Below the pieces are notes generated by a model. That model worked only from the letters and a program-made list of their open reading frames with translations, did not search any database and was not told the DNA's origin. The translations under genes and the position numbers were made by a program. Below, piece by piece: positions 1 through 5,743 of a stretch of DNA of 9,719 bases. The first letter of the stretch is position 1, and each line of letters opens with the position of its first letter. The DNA comes from an uncultured Pseudomonadota bacterium (GTDB lineage: Bacteria; Pseudomonadota; Gammaproteobacteria; Burkholderiales; Burkholderiaceae_C): the NCBI GenBank assembly GCA_900320815.1, contig ONTY01000023.1:1-9719 (forward strand). The letters are read 5' to 3'.

Positions 1-456
1 CATGCCGGTGATGTGTACATAACTCTCCATCTTCGAGGCTGCTGCATCGCCGAAACGACCGCCCCATCGGAAAGCGCCGATATTGGCCAGTTGCTGAATG
101 AAACCCAGCACGATGGAACCCCAAAGCACCCAGAAAGCCGTTGTGCAGAAGATCTTAATGGCTTTGATGTCTTTTAATACATGCATAATACGCAGAGCGT
201 ACGTACCACACATCAACACCATCAGAATAGAGACAAAACCGAATGAACCGTCAATTAGAAAACGCGCCAGGCGAGCACCCGGAAGACCCAACATATTACG
301 AATCTCATGGCGATTCGCCACTTGGTCCGCATAGGCTTGCGAAAGCACCGACTGATCGGCCGTGCCCGTGAACAGGAAACTCACGTACGCCAACAGCGCG
401 ATCACCGAGAACAACAGCAACAGCACACCGAGAATCATTCGCGTCTCGCGCGCCAT
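1..456 (-). CDS. ftsK: FtsK DNA translocase, N-terminal membrane fragment (Bacteroidales type), foreign to the rest of the window
   Basis: Reading the minus strand from 456 to the left edge gives 152 open codons with no stop; the gene continues beyond the window. The product begins [20 protein letters not shown] and has three hydrophobic segments at roughly residues 7-32, 68-92 and 105-125. These match the 4-TM N-terminal anchor of FtsK, the septal DNA pump that clears and segregates chromosomes at division. The segments [14 protein letters not shown] and [15 protein letters not shown] resemble what I recall of Bacteroidetes, especially Prevotella-type, FtsK. Codons such as TTA, ATT, AAA and AAT and a visibly lower GC content contrast with everything right of ~460. 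The first residues of a normal FtsK are missing. The frame stays open only to 483, where the sequence is already rpoN, so the ATG at 456 is probably not the native start. It is a fragment joined head to head to rpoN. The motor domain lies outside the window. Confidence 0.8.
   Translation of the reverse strand, partial: MARETRMILGVLLLLFSVIALLAYVSFLFTGTADQSVLSQAYADQVANRHEIRNMLGLPGARLARFLIDGSFGFVSILMVLMCGTYALRIMHVLKDIKAIKIFCTTAFWVLWGSIVLGFIQQLANIGAFRWGGRFGDAAASKMESYVHITGM
430..456. other. Chimeric junction between Bacteroidales ftsK and betaproteobacterial rpoN
   Basis: Left of this interval the minus strand reads as FtsK. Right of it the plus strand reads as sigma-54. Both readings are plausible across 440-456, in the GC-rich stretch CGCGTCTCGCGCGCC, so the exact breakpoint cannot be fixed and short shared sequence may have produced the join. 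Base composition and codon use change at the same place. Two truncated genes from different phyla meeting head to head without any mobile element is the signature of a mis-joined contig. Confidence 0.75.
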
Positions 457-865
457 CGTTGAGCGCCAGCGCGCTTTTTTCATCTATGGCGAGCAGGCCA
501 TGCGCCCCATGAAGCAGAGCGAAATCGCCCAGCAGCTTGGCGTGCACGAGACCACCATCAGCCGCGTGACCACCGCCAAATACATGGCCACGCCGCGCGG
601 CACCTTTGAGCTGAAATACTTTTTCAGCCAGGCGCTGGACACCGATGCCGGCGGCAGCGCCAGCAGCACGGCGGTGCGCGCACTCATTCGCCAATTCATT
701 GCAGGTGAAGACGCCGCTGCGCCACTTTCCGACGGGCGCATCTCTGAGCTGCTGGCCGAGCAGGGCATCACCTGCGCGCGCCGCACTGTCGCCAAGTACC
801 GCGAGGGGATGGGTATTCCGGTGGCAACGATGCGGAAAAAAGGCTGGAAGCCGAGTCGCTTTTGA
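440..865 (+). CDS. rpoN: RNA polymerase sigma-54 factor, C-terminal fragment
   Basis: About 141 codons of the C-terminus of sigma-54, the alternative sigma factor that binds -24/-12 promoters and needs AAA+ activators. Visible in order are [10 protein letters not shown], the helix-turn-helix around [20 protein letters not shown], the conserved stretch [16 protein letters not shown], and the RpoN box [10 protein letters not shown] encoded at 776-805, which recognises the -24 element. The end [11 protein letters not shown] followed by a TGA at 863-865 is a natural C-terminus. The activator-interacting and core-binding regions are absent, because the sequence to the left switches to an opposite-strand FtsK fragment. 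Recognisable rpoN homology starts at about RVSRAIV (440 onward). The native gene should be about 450-520 codons. This looks like a gene cut by an assembly junction, not a functional short protein, and no start codon should be assigned to it. The protein identity is very secure. Confidence 0.9.
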   Translation, partial: RVSRAIVERQRAFFIYGEQAMRPMKQSEIAQQLGVHETTISRVTTAKYMATPRGTFELKYFFSQALDTDAGGSASSTAVRALIRQFIAGEDAAAPLSDGRISELLAEQGITCARRTVAKYREGMGIPVATMRKKGWKPSRF

Positions 866-878
866 CGCACCACGCCTG

Positions 879-912
879 CTGGCAGAAAGCAATGAAAGCG
901 CATTGTTGCCAG
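879..912. repeat. Two-part hairpin after rpoN
   Basis: The outer stem is CTGGCA (879-884) with TGCCAG (907-912). The inner stem is CAATG (890-894) with CATTG (901-905), with loop AAAGCG. It lies 14 nt after the rpoN stop. No T-run follows, so it is not a classical intrinsic terminator, but it could stabilise or process the 3' end of the rpoN transcript. It directly abuts palindromic repeat copy R1. Confidence 0.45.
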
Positions 913-977
913 AGTATCACTTCATTGCCGGCGTAAAAAGCCGGCAATGAAAGATATATGAAATGAGTATACATATA
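912..977. repeat. Dispersed palindromic repeat, copy R1
   Basis: This is the best-formed copy of the window's palindrome family. It has a perfect 12-bp stem, TTCATTGCCGGC (921-932) against GCCGGCAATGAA (940-951), with loop GTAAAAA. The left flank 912-932, read on the minus strand, matches the 21-nt arm of copy R5 at 19 of 21 positions. The right side is AT-rich and contains TATATG (955-960) and CATATA (972-977) as a further small inverted repeat. It lies between rpoN and the methyltransferase gene. There is no T-run, so a REP-like role is likelier than simple termination. Confidence 0.8.
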
Positions 978-992
978 GAGGTGCGATTGATC

Positions 993-1010
993 GCGCTCTG
1001 GGCGCTTTTT
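993..1010 (+). terminator. Weak possible intrinsic terminator
   Basis: GCGC (993-996) and GCGC (1002-1005) form a short GC stem with a 5-nt loop, followed at once by TTTTT (1006-1010). The small palindrome GCGATTGATCGC (983-994) overlaps its left side. A four-base-pair stem is marginal. The position, about 130 bp after the rpoN stop and 118 bp before the next start, is suitable for ending the rpoN transcript. Confidence 0.3.
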
Positions 1011-1024
1011 GCGTACACGCGGGC

Positions 1025-1044
1025 GGGCGCAATGAATTGCGCCC
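1025..1044. repeat. Perfect 9-bp palindrome, second element type
   Basis: GGGCGCAAT (1025-1033) and ATTGCGCCC (1036-1044) are separated by GA. The sequence differs from the GCCGGC repeat family. From memory it resembles the GGGCGCAAT...ATTGCGCCCC palindromes that occur in many copies between genes in various proteobacteria. It has no T-run and no coding potential. It sits between copies R1 and R2. Confidence 0.55.
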
Positions 1045-1063
1045 CTGCAAGGTCAATTTAATT

Positions 1064-1127
1064 GGGTATCATTTATTTGCAGGCATAAGTTACCGGCAAT
1101 GAAATAGGCAAAACACGGGTATATGAA
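1064..1127. repeat. Dispersed palindromic repeat, degenerate copy R2
   Basis: The arms ATTTATTTGCAGGC (1071-1084) and ACCGGCAATGAAAT (1092-1105) form an imperfect stem. The left arm 1064-1084, read on the minus strand, matches the family's 21-nt arm at about 17 of 21 positions without gaps and keeps the terminal ATACCC. The right flank ends ACACGGGTATATGA, closely resembling the right flank of copy R3 before metN. It runs directly into the start of the methyltransferase gene at 1128. Confidence 0.6.
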
Positions 1128-2408
1128 TTGAACACCGCTGCAACCACACCCTTCTCCCTGTTCCTGCCCTGCGCCAGAGGTTGCGAGGCGTGGCTGCTTG
1201 AAGAGGCGCGCGCGCTGCTGTCCACAGGCAGCGGCAAGGGGAGTGTGCGGGTGCACGCAGCGCGTGGCGGCGTGCGCGTGGAGCGTGCCGCTTGGGACGA
1301 TGTGATACGGCTGAACCTGGCGAGCCGCCTGGCGCAGCGCGTGCTCATTGAGGTGGCGCACGAGCGCTGCGCGGATGCACGCGCGCTCTATGCACTCGCT
1401 GCCAGCGTGCCGTGGGAACGCTGGTTTGAGGTGCGCTGCACCTTTCGCGTGGACATCACGGCGCACGCCGCTGGCGGCTGGCGCAGCCTGAACTACGCGG
1501 CGCTGTGCGTGAAAGATGCGGTAGCCGACCGCTTCCGCGCGCGCTCGGGCGGCGTGCGCCCCAGCGTGGACACGCACGCGCCGGATGTGCGCATTGCCGT
1601 GCATCTGGAAGGCGAGGCGGCCACGCTTTCCATTGACACCAGCGGCGAGCCGCTGTTCAAGCGCGGCTGGCGGCAGGGCAAGGGCGACGCGCCGCTGAAG
1701 GAAACACTCGCCGCCGCCATGCTCGCTGCCTGCGGCTGGTGGCTGCCCGGCGAGCAGCGCGTGCTGGATGTGCCGCTGTATGACCCGTGCTGCGGCAGCG
1801 GCACCATCGTCATTGAGGCAGCGCAGATGCTGCTGGGGCTGCCGGCAGGCTGGCAGCGGCGCTTTGGCTTTGAGCGCCTGCGCTGCCACGACGCCGCGCG
1901 CTGGCGCGCGCTGCGCCAGCAGGCCGCTGCGCCGCGCGCCGCAGCAGGTGCGCCGCGCATTTTTGGCAGCGACGTGTCGCACCGCATGGTGGACTTTGCC
2001 GCGCACAACGCGCAGCGTGCGGGCGTTGCCGAGGCAGTGCAATTTCGCGGCGGCGACGCGCTGGCCCGCCTGCCGCCTGCACCGCCGCCCGGCGTGCTGC
2101 TGCTCAACCCACCGTACGGCCAGCGCATCGCAGCGGCGGGCGCGGCGGGCGTGAGCGCGCGGCAGTGGCAACAAGGGCAGGGCAGGGAAGGCGATGTTGA
2201 TGAGTTTTTCACGCTTTTAGCCGCGCACTGGAAAAGCCATTACGGCGGCTGGACGGCGTGGCTGCTCACGCCCGATGCTGGCCTGCCCGCACGCCTGCGC
2301 CTGAAAGCCACGCGCCGCGTGCCGCTGTACAACGGCCCCATCGAGTGCCGTCTGATGCGCTTTGAACTGCAAGGGCGCCAGGCGCCCAGAGAAACTCAAA
2401 ATCAATAG
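1128..2408 (+). CDS. rlmL: 23S rRNA guanine-N2 methyltransferase, RlmL-type (THUMP + SAM methylase)
   Basis: A 426-residue class I SAM-dependent RNA methyltransferase. The N-terminus (SLFLPCARGCEAWLLEEARAL) and a THUMP-like region to about residue 165 are followed by the catalytic domain. This has motif I D219-PCCGSG-225 for SAM binding and motif IV N327-PPYG-331, typical of enzymes that methylate exocyclic amines. The order THUMP then UPF0020 domain matches the N-terminal half of E. coli RlmKL, which makes m2G2445 in 23S rRNA. The RlmK half is absent, as expected for stand-alone betaproteobacterial versions. The start is TTG: no ATG or GTG exists in frame between the stop at 1086-1088 and the conserved N-terminus, and no strong ribosome-binding site is visible. 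An out-of-frame ATG at 1123 stops after two codons. Residues ~335-350 (AAAGAAGVSARQWQQGQGRE) look like a low-complexity insertion. The 3' end lies inside a repeat-like sequence. The exact target base is inferred from the family. Confidence 0.85.
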   Translation: MNTAATTPFSLFLPCARGCEAWLLEEARALLSTGSGKGSVRVHAARGGVRVERAAWDDVIRLNLASRLAQRVLIEVAHERCADARALYALAASVPWERWFEVRCTFRVDITAHAAGGWRSLNYAALCVKDAVADRFRARSGGVRPSVDTHAPDVRIAVHLEGEAATLSIDTSGEPLFKRGWRQGKGDAPLKETLAAAMLAACGWWLPGEQRVLDVPLYDPCCGSGTIVIEAAQMLLGLPAGWQRRFGFERLRCHDAARWRALRQQAAAPRAAAGAPRIFGSDVSHRMVDFAAHNAQRAGVAEAVQFRGGDALARLPPAPPPGVLLLNPPYGQRIAAAGAAGVSARQWQQGQGREGDVDEFFTLLAAHWKSHYGGWTAWLLTPDAGLPARLRLKATRRVPLYNGPIECRLMRFELQGRQAPRETQNQ

Positions 2409-2468
2409 CTTGCAGAGCGCATTTTTCTAGGGAAAGGCGCTATTTTTACTGCGTACAACATAGCGCCT
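2397..2468. repeat. Comamonadaceae-style AATAGC/GCTATT repeat after rlmL, with hairpin
   Basis: AAAATCAATAGC overlaps the last rlmL codons and stop. AATAGC (2404-2409) is repeated inverted as GCTATT (2439-2444). A second, perfect 9-bp inverted repeat is AGGCGCTAT (2435-2443) against ATAGCGCCT (2460-2468) with a 16-nt loop. The pattern AAAATCAATAGCT...GCGCTATTTT resembles, from memory, an abundant intergenic repeat of Acidovorax/Comamonas-type genomes. It may act as the rlmL transcript end. The rest of the gap to 2604 holds no gene I can support. A CACAAT hexamer at 2529-2534 could be a -10 element for the next gene, but I find no matching -35. Confidence 0.5.
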
Positions 2469-2604
2469 GCGCAGCAGCTTCTCCTTTGCCGCTGCCTGTG
2501 CCTGCCCGTGGCGCCCCCGTGGATTCGCCACAATAGCAGCTTTTTTTCGCGCCGGGCAGCACGTGCGGCTCACGGCAGTTTTCTCCTTCACGGCAACCAC
2601 CATC

Positions 2605-3384
2605 ATGGCCTCCTCATATCTTGATGAAGAAAAAGTATTGAGCGTTCACCACTGGACTGATCGCCTGTTTTCCTTTACCTGCACGCGCAGCGAAAGTCTG
2701 CGTTTTTCCAATGGCCACTTCACCATGATTGGGCTGATGGTCGATGGTCGTCCCATGCTGCGAGCGTATTCCATTGTCAGTCCAAATTATGAAGATACGC
2801 TGGAGTTTTTGAGTATCAAAGTCGCCGATGGTCCGCTGACTGGCCGCCTGCAACATATCAAACCGGGCGACACCGTGCTTGTCGGCCATAAACCAACCGG
2901 CACGCTGCTCATTGATTATTTGCTGCCGGCAAAAAGGCTCTACATGTTCGGCACCGGCACCGGGCTGGCGCCATTCATGAGCATTGCGCGCGACCCAGAG
3001 ACCTACGAAAAGTTTGAAACTGTGGTGCTGGTGCATGGCTGCCGTCTGGTTTCAGAATTGGCGTACCGCGATTATTTGACCAACGAACTGCCCAGGCATG
3101 AATTTCTGGGCGAAATGGTTAGTCAACAGCTCAAATACTATCCCACCGTCACGCGCGAGCCATTTGTCACGCAGGGACGCATTCCGCAGCTCGTGGACAG
3201 CGGCCAGATGGCGCGCGACCTTGGATTGCCCGAACTCAACCCAGAGGAAGATCGCGCCATGATTTGCGGCAGCCCGCAAATGCTCAAATCCGTGCGCGAA
3301 ATGCTGGAAAGGCGCGGTTTTAAAGAAGGCAGCACGACCGAGCCGGGCGACTTCGTCGTGGAACGCGCTTTTGTCGGGAAATAA
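2605..3384 (+). CDS. fpr: Ferredoxin--NADP(+) reductase
   Basis: A 259-residue cytoplasmic FAD enzyme that moves electrons between NADPH and ferredoxin or flavodoxin. The FAD-binding motif is R53-AYS-56 in RAYSIVSPNYED. The nucleotide-binding glycine loop is GTGTGLAPF at residues 116-124. CGSPQM is near the C-terminus, where it contacts NADP. The protein ends VVERAFVGK, typical of the short bacterial (Azotobacter/Rhodobacter-like) FPR subclass, and the length fits that subclass of about 257-260. The start at 2605 was chosen because MASSYLDEEKVLSVHHW aligns with the usual N-terminus. A longer GTG start at 2563 would add 14 atypical residues. No clear Shine-Dalgarno precedes either start. The next gene begins 22 bp after the stop, so the two are probably cotranscribed. 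The usual roles are oxidative-stress defence and supplying reductant to Fe-S or radical enzymes; nothing here shows which applies. Confidence 0.92.
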   Translation: MASSYLDEEKVLSVHHWTDRLFSFTCTRSESLRFSNGHFTMIGLMVDGRPMLRAYSIVSPNYEDTLEFLSIKVADGPLTGRLQHIKPGDTVLVGHKPTGTLLIDYLLPAKRLYMFGTGTGLAPFMSIARDPETYEKFETVVLVHGCRLVSELAYRDYLTNELPRHEFLGEMVSQQLKYYPTVTREPFVTQGRIPQLVDSGQMARDLGLPELNPEEDRAMICGSPQMLKSVREMLERRGFKEGSTTEPGDFVVERAFVGK

Positions 3385-3406
3385 TTACAGAAGGTGCAAA
3401 GGATCA

Positions 3407-4780
3407 ATGCAGGAGATTTCCAACTTTTTTAATAAGCTCGGCGGCCTGGTCTGGGGACCGTACATGCTGCTGCTGCTGGTGGGCACGGGCGTTTTCCTGA
3501 CTGTGCGGCTGCGCGGGCTGCAATTTCGCACGCTCGTGTATGCACTCAAACAGGCGTTTGGCCCGCAGGGGCGGCGCGAAGATGGCAGCCTGGATGAGGG
3601 GGATATTTCGCACTTCGGCGCGTTGATGACGGCGCTCTCTGCCACCATCGGCACAGGGAACATTGCCGGCGTGGCCACAGCGGTGGTTTCCGGCGGCCCG
3701 GGCGCGGTGTTCTGGATGTGGATCACCGCCATTTTTGGCATGGCGACAAAATATGCCGAGGGCGTGCTGGCCGTCAAATATCGCACCACCAACAGCCGGG
3801 GCGAAATGTCGGGCGGTCCGATGTATTACATTGAACGCGGCATGGGCGCTAAGTGGAAATGGCTGGCGGTGGCGTTTGCGCTGTTTGGCACTGTAGCCTC
3901 ATTTGGTATTGGCAGTTCGGTGCAGTCAAATTCTATGGCGCAGGCCATGCAGACGAGCTTTGGCGTGCCCGGCTGGGTGACGGGTGTCACGTTGATGCTG
4001 TTCACCGGCTTTGTGGTGCTGGGCGGCATTCGCGGCATTTCGCGCGCTTCATCGGTGATTGTGCCGTTCATGGCAGTGTTTTATATCTGCGGCGGCATTT
4101 TCATTATCGGAATGCACACGGGTCTGGTTGTTCCGGCGCTGGAGATGATTTTCCGCGACGCCTTTACTGGGCAGGCCGTAGCGGGTGGTGCGCTGGGCAC
4201 GGTGATTCGTTTTGGCGTGGCGCGCGGCGTGTTTTCCAATGAAGCGGGCATGGGGTCTGCGCCGATTGCGGCAGCGGCAGCGCGCACGGATCACCCGGTG
4301 CGTCAGGCGCTGGTGTCCATGACGGGCACTTTTCTGGATACCGTGGTGGTGTGTTCAATTACCGGCATTGTGCTGGTGATGGGCATGATGGAGGGCGGCG
4401 CTTTTGTCAAGCCTGAATTGACTGGCGCGGCACTGACGACGAATACATTTGACCGCATGATGCCCGGCCCGGGGGGCTGGGTCGTGACCTTTGGGCTGGT
4501 GTTTTTTGCCTATTCCACCATTCTCGGCTGGTGCTATTACGGTGAAAAATGCGCGGCCTATTTGTTCGGGGAGAGTTTCACTTGGCCGTACCGCGCCATT
4601 TATACCCTCACGGTGCTGCTGGGCACAGTAGTGGAGCTGGATGTGGTGTGGGCAGCGTCTGATGCGTTCAATGGACTGATGGCCGTGCCAAACCTGATTG
4701 CGCTGCTGGCGCTTTCGGGCGTGATTGTCAGTGAAACGAAGGATTTCCGGCAAAAACGCCGCAGCGGTGAGCTGGCTTGA
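3407..4780 (+). CDS. Alanine/glycine:cation symporter (AGCS family)
   Basis: A 457-residue inner-membrane transporter of the AGCS family (AlsT/DagA/CycA-like Na+:alanine or glycine symporters). Many hydrophobic segments are visible, as expected for about 11 TM helices. Family motifs are G82-TGNIAGVATAVVSGGPGA, the nearby GGPMYYIERGMG, and GVFSNEAGMGSAPIAAAAA from residue 274. The start at 3407 (MQEISNFFNKLGGLVWGPY) places the first helix correctly. AAAGGA at 3398-3403 is a close Shine-Dalgarno, with AGAAGG slightly upstream. A TTG at 3371 would extend the protein into the fpr 3' end and is unlikely. It follows fpr by 22 bp and precedes the methionine importer genes by 47 bp. Substrate is assigned by family as alanine and/or glycine with Na+ or H+. 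The context next to metQNI hints at a wider amino-acid uptake unit but does not prove methionine transport. Family assignment is secure; substrate is not. Confidence 0.92.
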   Translation: MQEISNFFNKLGGLVWGPYMLLLLVGTGVFLTVRLRGLQFRTLVYALKQAFGPQGRREDGSLDEGDISHFGALMTALSATIGTGNIAGVATAVVSGGPGAVFWMWITAIFGMATKYAEGVLAVKYRTTNSRGEMSGGPMYYIERGMGAKWKWLAVAFALFGTVASFGIGSSVQSNSMAQAMQTSFGVPGWVTGVTLMLFTGFVVLGGIRGISRASSVIVPFMAVFYICGGIFIIGMHTGLVVPALEMIFRDAFTGQAVAGGALGTVIRFGVARGVFSNEAGMGSAPIAAAAARTDHPVRQALVSMTGTFLDTVVVCSITGIVLVMGMMEGGAFVKPELTGAALTTNTFDRMMPGPGGWVVTFGLVFFAYSTILGWCYYGEKCAAYLFGESFTWPYRAIYTLTVLLGTVVELDVVWAASDAFNGLMAVPNLIALLALSGVIVSETKDFRQKRRSGELA

Positions 4781-4806
4781 GCGCACTGGCGGTTTTTTGT
4801 TTTTTA
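4751..4806 (+). terminator. Possible intrinsic terminator between symporter and metQ
   Basis: GGTGAGC and GCGCACT form an imperfect inner stem around loop TGGCTTGA. The flanks CAAAAACGCC (upstream) and GGCGGTTTTTTG (downstream) extend it with one bulge. T-runs follow, TTTTTTGTTTTTT ending at about 4806. The upstream A-run opposite the T-run is typical of strong terminators. Part of the structure lies in the last symporter codons. Since metQ begins at 4828, this could limit read-through from the fpr-symporter unit. The imperfect stem keeps confidence modest. Confidence 0.4.
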
Positions 4807-4827
4807 ACTACACAAAGGGTTTTGACC

Positions 4828-5637
4828 ATGAAATACATTTCAACCCGCCGTGCGCTGCTGGCCGCTGCCGCAGTGCTGGCTTTTGGCGCGCTGCCCGCGC
4901 ACGCGCAAGATGCCGCCACCATCAAGGTGGGCGCCACAGCGGTGCCGCACGCCGAGATGCTGGAACACATCAAACCCGCGCTCAAAGAGGCGGGAATTGA
5001 GCTGCAAATCGTTGAGTTCAGCGATTATGTGCAGCCCAATCTGGCGGTGAATGACGGGCAGCTTGACGCAAACTTTTTCCAGCACAAGCCCTATCTGGAC
5101 AGCTTCAACGCTGACCGCAAAACTACGCTGGCGGTGGTGGAGAACGGCGGCATCCATATTGAGCCGTTTGGCGCCTATTCGCGTCGTGTGAAATCGCTGG
5201 ATGAGCTGAAAGAAGGCGCGCAGGTTGCCATTCCCAATGACCCGACAAATGGCGGGCGCGCACTGCTGCTGCTGCAGCAGGCGGGGCTTATCAAATTGAA
5301 AGACGCTTCCAATTTGAGCAGCACGCCGCTGGATGTGGCAGAAAATCCGAAAAAACTCAAATTCCGCGAACTGGAAGCGGCGCAGTTGCCGCGCTCGCTC
5401 GATGACGTGGACGTGGCGCTGATTAACACCAATTACGCGTTGCAGGCGGGGTTGAATCCGCTCACCGACGCGCTGGTGATTGAGGGCAAGGAATCGCCCT
5501 ATGTGAATGTGGTGGTGTCGCGCGAAGCTGATGCGAAGAAGCCCGCGCTCACGCGCCTGACGCAGGAGCTGCGCACGCCGGCCATGCGCCAGTTCATCTT
5601 GGATAAATACAAGGGTGCTGTGGCGCCAGCGTTCTGA
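4828..5637 (+). CDS. metQ: Methionine ABC transporter, periplasmic binding protein
   Basis: A 269-residue NlpA/MetQ-family solute-binding protein that captures methionine in the periplasm and delivers it to MetN-MetI. Residues 1-26 are a signal peptide: charged N-terminus MKYISTRR, hydrophobic core, and a signal peptidase I-like site AHA|QDAAT. No lipobox cysteine is present, unlike E. coli MetQ, which is a lipoprotein, so this one is predicted to be soluble. Diagnostic MetQ segments are DYVQPNLAVNDGQLDANFFQ, HKPYLDSF, VAIPNDPTNGGRALLLLQ, AGLIKLKD, LEAAQLPRSLDDVDVALIN and GKESPYVNVVVSREAD. The start at 4828 follows AAAGGG (4814-4819) with 8-nt spacing; upstream in-frame starts would bury the signal peptide. 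Its codon use is somewhat less GC-rich than that of metN and metI. It is the first gene of metQ-metN-metI, unlike E. coli metN-I-Q. I see no SAM riboswitch or MetJ box upstream. Confidence 0.93.
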   Translation: MKYISTRRALLAAAAVLAFGALPAHAQDAATIKVGATAVPHAEMLEHIKPALKEAGIELQIVEFSDYVQPNLAVNDGQLDANFFQHKPYLDSFNADRKTTLAVVENGGIHIEPFGAYSRRVKSLDELKEGAQVAIPNDPTNGGRALLLLQQAGLIKLKDASNLSSTPLDVAENPKKLKFRELEAAQLPRSLDDVDVALINTNYALQAGLNPLTDALVIEGKESPYVNVVVSREADAKKPALTRLTQELRTPAMRQFILDKYKGAVAPAF

Positions 5638-5640
5638 CGC

Positions 5641-5673
5641 CCTTTCCCTCGCGCCCTAAGGCGAGAGGGAAGG
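5641..5673. repeat. Stable hairpin just after metQ
   Basis: CCTTTCCCTCGC (5641-5652) pairs with GCGAGAGGGAAGG (5661-5673), giving about 12 bp with one bulged A and an 8-nt loop GCCCTAAG. It begins 3 nt after the metQ stop. No U-tract follows (the next bases are AAAATTG), so it is a poor intrinsic terminator. It may protect the 3' end of metQ mRNA or partly attenuate transcription into metN. CCCTC...GAGGG palindromes of this kind are, from memory, common between genes in Burkholderiales. Confidence 0.6.
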
Positions 5674-5677
5674 AAAA

Positions 5678-5743
5678 TTGCATGGGTATAACTTCATCGC
5701 CGGCTCAACAAGCCGGTGATGCAGTATATAAAGCATAGGTGTA
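5678..5743. repeat. Dispersed palindromic repeat, copy R3 (metQ-metN gap)
   Basis: The stem is ATCGCCGGC (5696-5704) against GCCGGTGAT (5712-5720) with loop TCAACAA; one position is a G-T pair. Left arm 5684-5704, read on the minus strand, matches the R5 arm at 20 of 21 positions, and the match continues loosely into TTGCA at 5678-5682. The right flank, GCAGTATATAAAGCATAGGT (5720-5739), resembles that of copy R2 and leads straight into the metN start at 5743. An in-frame ATG at 5716 inside the stem is an unlikely translation start. Confidence 0.8.

Noticed and set aside
1..20. CATGCCGGTGATG at the left edge looks like an arm of the palindromic repeat family
   Set aside because: It lies in frame inside the FtsK coding sequence of a different organism and has no partner arm or conserved 21-nt flank.
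362..439. N-terminal extension of the rpoN frame to 362
   Set aside because: The residues before RVSRAIV ([18 protein letters not shown]...) are unlike sigma-54 and are antisense to the FtsK fragment. The open frame is accidental.
1053..2174. Long open frames on the minus strand across rlmL
   Set aside because: Low-complexity Ala/Arg/His translation antisense to a clear methyltransferase, and no plausible start context.
4780..4830. SAM-type riboswitch or MetJ box ahead of metQ
   Set aside because: Only 47 bp are available, mostly a T-rich stretch and the ribosome-binding site, with no AGACGTCT-like boxes or riboswitch-sized structure.
5720..5742. TATATAAAG in repeat R3 as a metN promoter
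   Set aside because: No -35 hexamer at suitable spacing, and metN is most simply read through from metQ.
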